Below are positions 21,355-28,388 of a DNA stretch of 28,388 bases, one piece after another. This DNA is from CALCKU01 sp964534845 (GTDB taxonomy: Bacteria; Pseudomonadota; Alphaproteobacteria; Caulobacterales; Maricaulaceae): contig CAZHPV010000029.1 in NCBI GenBank assembly GCA_964534845.1, positions 1 to 28,388 on the forward strand, given 5' to 3'. The stretch's first letter is position 1, and every line of letters begins with the position of its first letter. Below the pieces are notes generated by a model that was not told where the DNA came from, ran no database searches, and saw only the letters and a list, made by a program, of their open reading frames with translations. Both the position numbers and the translations under genes were made by a program.

Positions 21355-23694
21355 ATGTCAGACCCAGAAACGGCACATTATTTAAATCAAGGAAAGTCCG
21401 TGCACCGGTCTGTACCACTGGCTTTGGTTATGGGTGTGTTTACGCTGTCGATTTTTCTAAGTGCTATGCTGTTATTCTCCGTACAGCCCATGTTTACGAA
21501 AATGACATTGCCTCTTTTAGGGGGAGCCTCAAATGTCTGGAATACGGCAATGGTGTTTTTTCAAGGCACACTTTTGGGCGGTTATCTTTATGCGCATCTG
21601 ATCTCTAAACATTTCCAGCTCAAAGCCCAGATAATCATTCACAGCCTTATTTTATCTCTGGGTTTGTTCTTCTTACCTCTTGCTATCGCTTCGGGCTGGA
21701 CGCCGCCTGAAGGCGGAGCGCAGGCGGTCTGGTTGATTGCTTTATTTGCGGTTTCAATTGGCGTGCCGTTTTTTGCGATATCGGCAAACGCTCCTCTGTT
21801 GCAGCGCTGGTTTAGCTACACACGCCATAAAGATGCGGGAGACCCTTATTTCTTATATGCAGCGAGTAATTTCGGCTCTTTGCTATCCTTGGCGCTCTAT
21901 CCGGTTTATTTTGAACCTGTCATGCGTCTTGCTGAGCAGACGGGGCTTTGGGCTTGGGGTTACCGTGCTTTACTCATTATTATTCTCTTTGCGGGGATTT
22001 TTGCCTTTCTCGTGTCAAAGCCTAAAGACCAGATAGAGATTGTGGGACAAGAGGAAGGCCTTAACCGCGCAAAGCTTACAGTAGAGCGGCGCCTGTGGTG
22101 GGTGTTCCTTGCATTTATTCCTTCAAGCCTGATGTTGGGCGTTACGTCACATATGACCAATAATATCGGGTCTGTGCCGTTTTTATGGATCCTTCCATTG
22201 GCGCTTTATTTGATGACCTTCATCATTGTCTTTGCAAAAAAACCTCTCTTTAAAATTCATGCCATGCGGCATATCTATACGGCTTCAATTGTCTTGGCAT
22301 TGTTTGTCTCGGTCTTTTTTCGTCTCAATATGGTGCTATCCATTAGTGTTGGCATTGTTACTTACTTTATCATTGCGCTCATGTGTCATGCCAGATTGGC
22401 CGCGGATAGGCCGGATGTTTCCCGCTTGACAGAATTTTATATATGGATGTCGGTCGGCGGCGTTGCAGGGGGCATTTTCAACGCCTTGATTTCTCCACTT
22501 ATTTTTAATCAGGTCTATGAGTATATTCTTGTGCTAATGTTGGCTGGCATTGCCCATCCGCGATTTGATTTTTCTAAAACCGGAATGTTGAAACCTATCT
22601 TGACCGTCATTGGCGGGGCGAGTGGCGCTGTTTTGATTTACAGTTTTCTTGCAACACTATCCCTCGGCGCAAATATAAGTTTAATTTTGGGGCTGTCAGT
22701 GTTTTTACTGGCTTTGGGCTTTGCAAGGCATGCCGGAACCAAAGTGCTTATTGATATTGGTATAATGGCCTGCGTTGTGGTGACCTTAAGCAGGGTAGGG
22801 AGTCCTATGGTGTTTCAGGATCGGTCCTTTTTTAGTGTTGTGAAGGTTGAAGCGTTGGACCATGAGTTGGGACAGGTTTTTAGATTTGCGCATGGGGATA
22901 CAATTCACAATTATCAGCTACGCAAGCCAGAGCTACAAACAATACCGCTGGCTTATTACGCGCGCGGCGGGACATTTGATAAAGCCTTACGCGCCAAGCG
23001 CTCAGAGGCCGTGAAACCCCTTAATGTTGCTATGGTTGGCCTGGGGGCCGGTGCGATGGCGTGCTATGAGCAAGACGGCGATGATTGGACCTATTTTGAG
23101 ATTGATCCGGTGATTGTAGAAATGGCGCGCAATCCTGAAATTTTTAGTTATTTAGAGAATTGTTCTCGTGAAAAGGATGTTCGCATAGGGGATGCAAGGT
23201 TAAAGCTTACAGCCTTGGAACCAAACTCACAGGATATCATCATGATTGATGCTTTCTCGTCAGATTCTGTGCCCTCTCACCTTTTGACGCGTGAAGCTAT
23301 GGCTCTTTATCAAAGCCGGCTTCAAGCGGATGGTTTATTGTTCTTCCATACGTCAAATCGTTTATCCGATATCACATCTGTTGTTGTAAGATTGGCTGAA
23401 AGTGCCGGGTTAAGCGCCCTCTATATAAAGGCTTTACCTGAAGAATTTTCCGATAAACCCTATCACCGTTTTATTACGCCCAGCTTAGGGGTCCTCGTTG
23501 GGCCGCATAAGCAATTGGCCGAAATTGCGCTGAAAGAAGAGAAATGGCAGACTTATAATCCAAGCCCGCGCGTGAAACTTTGGTCGGACGATTATACGCA
23601 TGTAATCGCGCCGCTAATTTCAAATTATTACGGTGAGGGTCGTGCCGTGGATATTGATCGTTCTTCACGTCTGCAAACAGTCTCGACAGATTAA
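21355..23694 (+). CDS. Polytopic membrane protein fused to a spermidine-synthase-like domain
   Basis: A 779-residue two-part protein. Residues 20 to about 485 hold some 12-14 TM segments, with FSVQPMFTKM (41-50), SANAPLLQRWF and DPYFLYAASNFGSLLSL (163-179), a pattern I know from fused MFS/spermidine synthase proteins. The C-terminal part (about 490-760) is a Rossmann-type aminopropyl/methyl-transferase fold: HGDTIHNYQ (513-521), VGLGAGA (561-567), FEID (581-584), GDAR (612-615) and DAFSSDSVP (632-640). True polyamine synthesis is doubtful because the domain departs from the classic GGGDG and active-site blocks; the family has no firmly known product to me. GGGAGAGG is close to the ATG. It seems to be a single-gene unit downstream of the ACAD run. 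Confidence 0.85.
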   Translation: MSDPETAHYLNQGKSVHRSVPLALVMGVFTLSIFLSAMLLFSVQPMFTKMTLPLLGGASNVWNTAMVFFQGTLLGGYLYAHLISKHFQLKAQIIIHSLILSLGLFFLPLAIASGWTPPEGGAQAVWLIALFAVSIGVPFFAISANAPLLQRWFSYTRHKDAGDPYFLYAASNFGSLLSLALYPVYFEPVMRLAEQTGLWAWGYRALLIIILFAGIFAFLVSKPKDQIEIVGQEEGLNRAKLTVERRLWWVFLAFIPSSLMLGVTSHMTNNIGSVPFLWILPLALYLMTFIIVFAKKPLFKIHAMRHIYTASIVLALFVSVFFRLNMVLSISVGIVTYFIIALMCHARLAADRPDVSRLTEFYIWMSVGGVAGGIFNALISPLIFNQVYEYILVLMLAGIAHPRFDFSKTGMLKPILTVIGGASGAVLIYSFLATLSLGANISLILGLSVFLLALGFARHAGTKVLIDIGIMACVVVTLSRVGSPMVFQDRSFFSVVKVEALDHELGQVFRFAHGDTIHNYQLRKPELQTIPLAYYARGGTFDKALRAKRSEAVKPLNVAMVGLGAGAMACYEQDGDDWTYFEIDPVIVEMARNPEIFSYLENCSREKDVRIGDARLKLTALEPNSQDIIMIDAFSSDSVPSHLLTREAMALYQSRLQADGLLFFHTSNRLSDITSVVVRLAESAGLSALYIKALPEEFSDKPYHRFITPSLGVLVGPHKQLAEIALKEEKWQTYNPSPRVKLWSDDYTHVIAPLISNYYGEGRAVDIDRSSRLQTVSTD

Positions 23695-23737
23695 ATCTTA
23701 GCGTATATTTAGGAGGCTTTGAAAAGGAGCCTACATC

Positions 23738-24223
23738 ATGCCGTCATTTGATATCGTATCTGAAGTGGATATGTCCGAAGTGGATAATGCCGTTCAGAAT
23801 GTCATGCGCGAAATTAGTGTGCGCTATGACTTCAAGGGCTCCAAGTCTTCTGTAGAGTTTTCTGACGGGGTTATTAAAGTTTTTGCTGACGACGATTTAA
23901 AGCTCAAACAAATGCATGAAGTTCTGCGCGGAAAATTACATAAGCGGGGCATTGAACCTGGCCAACTAGACTACCAGAAAGTCGAGCCAGCTGCCGGCCA
24001 ATCCGTACGCCAAAATATTACCCTAAAAGCGGGTATTGATAAGGAGACGGCCAAAAAAATTGTGAAACAAATCAAAAGCGAAAAGCTAAAAGTTCAAGTA
24101 GCCATTCAAGGCGATAGTTTACGTGTCTCAGGTAAAAAACGCGACGATCTTCAAGCCGCCATTCAGTTCGTCAAAGGGTTGGGCTATGAGCAGCCCTTTC
24201 AGTTTAATAATTTCCGGGATTAA
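23738..24223 (+). CDS. yajQ: YajQ-family nucleotide-binding protein
   Basis: A full-length 161-residue YajQ-type protein made of two ferredoxin-like (RNP-like) halves. It shows the family blocks MPSFDIVSEVDM at the N-terminus, RYDFKGSKSS (29-38), RGIEPGQLDY and GLGYEQPFQFNNFRD at the C-terminus. YajQ members bind nucleotides, and in Xanthomonas a member binds cyclic di-GMP and alters transcription; the role in this organism is unknown. The ATG has AGGAG nine bases upstream and a further AGGAGG earlier; AGGCT and AGCCT (5 bp) in the 43-base leader could pair and cover the second one. The gene ends 47 bases from the convergent amidohydrolase gene, without a clear terminator. Confidence 0.95.
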   Translation: MPSFDIVSEVDMSEVDNAVQNVMREISVRYDFKGSKSSVEFSDGVIKVFADDDLKLKQMHEVLRGKLHKRGIEPGQLDYQKVEPAAGQSVRQNITLKAGIDKETAKKIVKQIKSEKLKVQVAIQGDSLRVSGKKRDDLQAAIQFVKGLGYEQPFQFNNFRD

Positions 24224-24270
24224 TACTAGGTCTTTTTCCTACATAAAATGGCGTTTACGGTCACGACTGA

Positions 24271-25986
24271 TCATTCAGGCGGATTACGCTCATAAGCAAC
24301 CTTACCATCAACAATGGTGAGTTCCGTTTTGATGTTTAAGGTGTTTTGGGGGATAGGGTCAAAAATTTCGCTCGAAAACACGCTAAAATCCGCAGCCTTG
24401 CCAACTTCAATACTTCCAACTTTGTCCTCTTGAAAGGCGGCATGTGCGGCCCAGAGGGTAAACATTTTCAGTGCATTGGCTTTTGAGACTTTTTCTTCGG
24501 GGTACCAATCTGGATTACTATAGCCCTTTAGGTCTTTTCTGACCGTCGCGGCGTATAATTCTATACGCGGATCGCCCACTTCAACAGGGGCGTCCGAGCC
24601 GCCTGCGATAATGGCACCGCTATCGATCAGGCTTTGCCAAGCATATCCGCCTTCTAATCGGTCCGGGCCGATCCTATCTACGGCAAAGTGTAAGTCTCCA
24701 ATGGCGTGAGAGGGTTGCATTGAAGGTATGACCCCAAGGGCTACGAAGGATTTAATATCATCAGGATGTATGATTTGGGCGTGCTCTATGCGCCAACGCG
24801 GATCAGCAACAGTACGCTCGGATGGTGGGACCTCATCAAAAGCTTGTTTATACCACTTTAGAACTGTTCTATTGGCTTTATCACCAATAGCATGTGTGTT
24901 GACCTGCGTGCCCGATCTCAAGGCGGCTTTCAATATAGGCAGGGCCATTTCTTCCTTTAGTGTCATTAATCCCGTATTATCAGGACTATCACTATAGGCA
25001 CTTAAGAGAGCGGCCCCGCGAGACCCCAATGCCCCGTCAGCATAGAGTTTTATGGCCCGGGTCGTTATGAGGTTATGCTCGGCTGTAGCCACATCCTCCA
25101 TATTGGGCATACCGCGTCCTTCCAGCAGATCTATTGAGTTATAGACCCGGATTTTAATATCGCCCGATTGGGCCAAGGCGTTGATCATATCAATATCGTC
25201 AGGATCAACAGACATGGAATGGATATTTGTCCAACCGCGCGATGCGTATAGTTCTGAAGCGGTTTTATAGGCCAGCTTTTTCTTTTCATCCGTGAGTTGA
25301 GGCAGAAATTCGTCCATGAGTTTCACGGCATTATCAACCAAAAGACCGCTTGGTTCTCCGTCATCCAATTTTCGGATATCACCGCCAAAAGGTGAGGGGG
25401 TATCAGCCGTGATATTGGCTTTCCGTAAGGCGTATGAATTGACAACAGCGGAGTGACCGTCAGAGCGTTCAAGTATAACAGGGTTGTTAGGTGAGACCTC
25501 ATCCAGATCAAAGCGGTTTGGAAAACGTCTTTCCGGCCAATGTGTTTCAATCCACCCGCGCCCATAGATGGACTCGCCTTTAGGGGTTTTATCTACCACA
25601 GTTTTTAGAGCGTGTTTTAAGGCCTCAATCGAGTTGATATGATCGAGATTAAACTGCAATTCCCTTAACCCAATTGCTAGAAAATGCCCATGACCGTCTG
25701 TTAAACCCGGATAAAGTGTCTTGCCAGCAAGATTAAGAACACGTGGATTTCGTCCGGCATATTTATCGCACCAGTTCTCTTCTGCTTGGCCCTGTGCGAC
25801 ATAAGTTATGATACCGTCTGTAACGGCGATGGCGGCGGTTGAGGGATTATCATCATTAGCCGTGTAAAAAGTGCCACCTGATAAGCACCAATTCCGTGTT
25901 TCTATTGTACCGTCTGGTATAGCTGGTTTACAGGCTGTGGATAATAGAGTTAGGGCCAGTAGGCCTGTTATTTTCACGTTTTGCAT
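24271..25986 (-). CDS. YtcJ-like amidohydrolase, probable lipoprotein
   Basis: A 571-residue metal-dependent hydrolase of the amidohydrolase superfamily (YtcJ/TIM-barrel type). H99 and H101 in DGHGHF, K313 in KLYADGALGSRG, H365 in THAIGD, H402 in EHAQIIHPDD and D465 in GGSDAPVE are the expected metal and catalytic positions. The N-terminal hydrophobic segment ends in LSTAC, with C19 as a probable lipidated cysteine, so the enzyme would face the periplasm. The substrate (amide, ester or cyclic ureide) is unknown. A frame exists from a GTG three codons upstream (25995), but the ATG at 25986 is preferred: GGGG stands eight bases before it and the GTG has no ribosome site. It follows the histidine kinase on the same strand after 74 bases. 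Confidence 0.9.
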   Translation of the reverse strand: MQNVKITGLLALTLLSTACKPAIPDGTIETRNWCLSGGTFYTANDDNPSTAAIAVTDGIITYVAQGQAEENWCDKYAGRNPRVLNLAGKTLYPGLTDGHGHFLAIGLRELQFNLDHINSIEALKHALKTVVDKTPKGESIYGRGWIETHWPERRFPNRFDLDEVSPNNPVILERSDGHSAVVNSYALRKANITADTPSPFGGDIRKLDDGEPSGLLVDNAVKLMDEFLPQLTDEKKKLAYKTASELYASRGWTNIHSMSVDPDDIDMINALAQSGDIKIRVYNSIDLLEGRGMPNMEDVATAEHNLITTRAIKLYADGALGSRGAALLSAYSDSPDNTGLMTLKEEMALPILKAALRSGTQVNTHAIGDKANRTVLKWYKQAFDEVPPSERTVADPRWRIEHAQIIHPDDIKSFVALGVIPSMQPSHAIGDLHFAVDRIGPDRLEGGYAWQSLIDSGAIIAGGSDAPVEVGDPRIELYAATVRKDLKGYSNPDWYPEEKVSKANALKMFTLWAAHAAFQEDKVGSIEVGKAADFSVFSSEIFDPIPQNTLNIKTELTIVDGKVAYERNPPE

Positions 25987-25998
25987 TTGTCGCACCCC

Positions 25999-26023
25999 GA
26001 ATGTATTTTCCTAGGGTACATTC
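25999..26023. repeat. Inverted repeat upstream of the amidohydrolase gene
   Basis: GAATGTA and TACATTC are perfect 7-bp arms with an 11-base spacer, just upstream of the amidohydrolase ribosome site in the 74-base gap after the histidine kinase gene. It could be an operator for a dimeric regulator or a weak hairpin after the kinase gene. The remaining sequence of the gap is AT-rich with no other signal seen. Confidence 0.4.
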
Positions 26024-26060
26024 AAAAACAATTTTACTCTAAAATCAATTCAAGAATAGA

Positions 26061-28226
26061 TTAGGAGCTCTCAAAATTGGATAAATCCGATTCGTCTTCT
26101 CCCGATACGGCATCAAAAGCTGTAAGAATTGCGGTAAGTTTAACCGGTTTGGATAGTGCATAATCCATCCCGATATTTACGCAAAGCCTATGTTGTTGAT
26201 ATTGGGGATCGGCTGTTAAGGCAACGATTGGAACGCTTGCCCATTTTTGATTGCTGCTTCTAATCGCCAATGTGGCCTCTATGCCGTCCATGACGGGCAT
26301 GTGAATATCCATCAGGACAACATCAATGTCTTGAATTTCGAGAATGTCCAAAGCCTCTCGGCCATTATTGGCAGTAAATATTTCACCAACAATCGTGCTT
26401 ATAAGAGAATTGACGACGAGATGGTTTGTAGCATTATCATCAACAACCAATACGCGTAGATTTTCGTAGGCAGATCGTTCAGCTTTATCCTCGTCAATTA
26501 TTTGTGTCACCAGATCCGTAGATGTTGTCAACTTGGGTTGCACAGCGGGCTTCGCATCCTCAATGGGTAAGCTGATAGCAAAGAGCGTCCCTTCGCCGAG
26601 TTTGGATTTTACCGAAATATGGCCGCCCATTGTTTTTATGATTTCTTGAGTGATTGTCATGCCAAGACCGGTGCCGCCAAAACGTCGGGAAATTGTATCA
26701 TCAGCTTGTGTGTAGGCCTCGAAAATGCGGTTTTGTTGATCTTCGCTCATGCCAATACCTGTGTCTTTTACAACAAGTACAAGCTGGGGCAATTGGCCCT
26801 GTTTATGCAGGCGTGTTAAGATCACGCGCACATTTCCACCGCTCGAAAACTTGATCGCATTTGAAATGAGATTGTTCAAGCACTGCTCATAGCGGTAAGG
26901 GTCGAAATAAATCTCAGAGGGTACGCTTTCATCTATACGACATGAGAGCCTAACGTCATTTCTGAGAGCTTTTGTTTGCCATAGATCGCAAATATTTGTG
27001 ACAATATCTGCAGGGCTGGCAGCGATTTTATCTAAGGTGATTTTATCTGCTTTTATTTTTGCATGATCTAGATTCTCATCAAGAATGCGTAAAATACTGT
27101 CCGCAGAATCCTCTATAAGCTTTAGTTTCGGATTTATTGCCGGATCATTATGAAGCTGGATAAGAGCGTCTGTTATCCCCGTCACCGCATTCATTGGCGT
27201 ACGAATTTCATGGCTCATACGCGCATAGTGATCGATTAGATTTTGTGCCGATTTTTCAGCATCTTCTTTGGATTTACGCAACTCATCTTGAATACGCAAA
27301 ATATGACTAACGTCTGTGAAAAAACATATTAGCCCAATGATATTGCCATCTTGAGAAAATTGAGGGCGCAAATAGAATTTTAGCCAGACCGTTTTATTGT
27401 CAGGTGTTATAAACCGGATCGTCATTTTTCGGCTTTGTCTCGAGGTTATGACGTGTTGCCAGTTTTTGTGAACTTCCTTGCGGTCGCTTTTATGAATGAA
27501 CTTATATAGGTCTTCCAGAGACAAGTTTTCTACTTGTTCGGAGGTTAGGTTCTCTGTTAAAAATAGGCTTTCAAGTGTGAATTTTTCTGTTTTAAGGTTA
27601 TAATGCCAATAGCCGGATGCAGCTGCGTGCAAGGCGGTTTCTAGTGTTTCTTTTTGCAGGGTTTCCGTCGTTACATCTTCAATGGCGATGTTAAGGCTAT
27701 TATCTGAGTTTAAAACCTGGGTAATTTTTACTGATCGTCCATTGGGTGTCGTCATATCAAAAATGACGGGCTCTGATAGGCCTTTATCGCGGCGCAAAAT
27801 CATATTTTGCAACAAAGCATCGGCAAGTAATTCAGGCTCTTCCGGCCCTAAACGTCCGTGATGCGCCAGATAAGTTATCGTTTTTTCATAGCTTATACCG
27901 GGTTTTACATGGGATGGATCAATACCCATAAATTTTGTGGCTTGTGCATTATAATCTACAAGTAACCAATTTGCATCATATTGAGCAAAGCCTACATTTA
28001 ATAGCTTATCAAACGCGTCTGCAATAAAAGGTATTGGCCGGATTTCTGCGGAAGGGCTTGCCGGAAATGAAACCTCATCTTTAGGTAGATCATCTTGGAT
28101 AATATCATCCTCGTCTTGGCCCCCTCGCGCTACCTCAGATTGAGTGTCGTCCCCATTAGGTTCAATGGTCGAAACAGGATTGTCCTCGCTGACTATAAAG
28201 TCGAAGACAAAATCGTTGGGCCGCAT
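26061..28226 (-). CDS. Soluble PAS hybrid histidine kinase with receiver domain
   Basis: A 721-residue cytosolic hybrid kinase with no TM segment. In order (numbered from the chosen start): acidic, disordered N-terminus (1-60), PAS-like domain (about 70-185), second PAS/PAC domain (about 195-310), coiled linker, HisKA domain with H339 in RMSHEIRTPMN, HATPase domain with NAIKFS, DTGIGM (D488) and GGTGLGMTI, then a receiver domain (about 590-705) with D640 in LMDIHMPVMDG and K693. It should autophosphorylate at the histidine and pass phosphate to its own receiver. The sensed signal and final output are unknown; no partner regulator is adjacent. The longest frame starts 15 codons earlier (28271) without a ribosome site; the ATG at 28224-28226 has GGAGG eight bases upstream and is preferred. 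Confidence 0.93.
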   Translation of the reverse strand: MRPNDFVFDFIVSEDNPVSTIEPNGDDTQSEVARGGQDEDDIIQDDLPKDEVSFPASPSAEIRPIPFIADAFDKLLNVGFAQYDANWLLVDYNAQATKFMGIDPSHVKPGISYEKTITYLAHHGRLGPEEPELLADALLQNMILRRDKGLSEPVIFDMTTPNGRSVKITQVLNSDNSLNIAIEDVTTETLQKETLETALHAAASGYWHYNLKTEKFTLESLFLTENLTSEQVENLSLEDLYKFIHKSDRKEVHKNWQHVITSRQSRKMTIRFITPDNKTVWLKFYLRPQFSQDGNIIGLICFFTDVSHILRIQDELRKSKEDAEKSAQNLIDHYARMSHEIRTPMNAVTGITDALIQLHNDPAINPKLKLIEDSADSILRILDENLDHAKIKADKITLDKIAASPADIVTNICDLWQTKALRNDVRLSCRIDESVPSEIYFDPYRYEQCLNNLISNAIKFSSGGNVRVILTRLHKQGQLPQLVLVVKDTGIGMSEDQQNRIFEAYTQADDTISRRFGGTGLGMTITQEIIKTMGGHISVKSKLGEGTLFAISLPIEDAKPAVQPKLTTSTDLVTQIIDEDKAERSAYENLRVLVVDDNATNHLVVNSLISTIVGEIFTANNGREALDILEIQDIDVVLMDIHMPVMDGIEATLAIRSSNQKWASVPIVALTADPQYQQHRLCVNIGMDYALSKPVKLTAILTAFDAVSGEDESDLSNFESS

Positions 28227-28234
28227 GTTTGCAG

Positions 28235-28239
28235 CCTCC
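28235..28239 (-). promoter_or_regulatory. Ribosome binding site that decides the kinase start
   Basis: GGAGG on the minus strand, eight bases before the ATG at 28226. The longer frame's ATG at 28271 has only CCAATACG before it. This places the kinase start at 28226. Confidence 0.8.
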
Positions 28240-28388
28240 AAGGCTTGGTGTGAACTCTCTTTTATGGGCATCGTATTGGTTCGATATTTTATGGGCGTTC
28301 TATTTGCAGTTTACGGTAAAAGTCCCAAGAGAGACTTAATGTTTTGATATTGAATAAATGATTTTAATTTTGCTAGTGGATATATAAG
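28240..28388 (-). other. Upstream region of the histidine kinase
   Basis: This AT-rich stretch must hold the kinase promoter; no -35/-10 pair is convincing. AAGTC and GACTT pair around an 8-base loop (roughly 28318-28336), too short a stem to call a terminator. The window ends here; no further gene is visible. Confidence 0.4.

Overview
This 28.4 kb window reads as ordinary chromosome of a moderate-GC alphaproteobacterium. The alphaproteobacterial signs are the serC-serA pair with an alphaproteobacterial-type SerC, a candidate structured serC leader RNA, and a HhH domain of the kind appended to several alphaproteobacterial proteins. Base composition looks to be in the 40s percent GC, and many envelope and secreted proteins are present. 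A Hyphomonadales/Maricaulales-like marine lineage is my guess, not a demonstrated placement. Coding density is high and no gap exceeds 300 bases. I saw no tRNA, rRNA, insertion sequence or CRISPR array.

Left part, minus strand (1-10335): 5' part of purA (cut by the window edge), then serA and serC. serC has a good sigma70-like promoter and a structured ~70-nt leader. Next comes a tightly coupled minus-strand run transcribed from about 8.5 kb: secreted M1 aminopeptidase with a lysine-rich tail, a Tat-like exported DUF6702-type protein, a glutathione S-transferase and a VOC/glyoxalase protein. Upstream of that is a lipoprotein M28 aminopeptidase with an inserted PA domain.

Middle part, plus strand (10490-14980): nitronate monooxygenase; an envelope gene pair made of a TM-anchored triple-BON/OmpA protein and a TM / coiled-coil / Lys-Ala-Pro-rich / HhH / DUF2853 protein, closed by a strong intrinsic terminator; then a small lysis-cassette-like pair (M15 peptidase plus holin-like membrane protein).

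Catabolic cluster, plus strand (15075-21278): two short-chain dehydrogenases, an APH-family kinase and three acyl-CoA dehydrogenases in one closely spaced run. The kinase plus an ACAD11-like dehydrogenase recalls the 4-hydroxyacyl-CoA phosphorylation/elimination chemistry of bacterial levulinate catabolism and animal ACAD10/ACAD11. The first two dehydrogenases look like a catalytic plus non-catalytic heteromeric pair.

Right part: a polytopic membrane protein fused to a spermidine-synthase-like domain and a YajQ-family protein (plus strand); then, on the minus strand, a lipoprotein YtcJ-like amidohydrolase and a soluble PAS hybrid histidine kinase whose true start is best placed 15 codons inside the longest reading frame.

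The most interesting items are the OmpA-BON/HhH-DUF2853 pair (possible envelope-to-cytoplasm tether), the kinase-ACAD catabolic cluster, and the orphan lysis pair.
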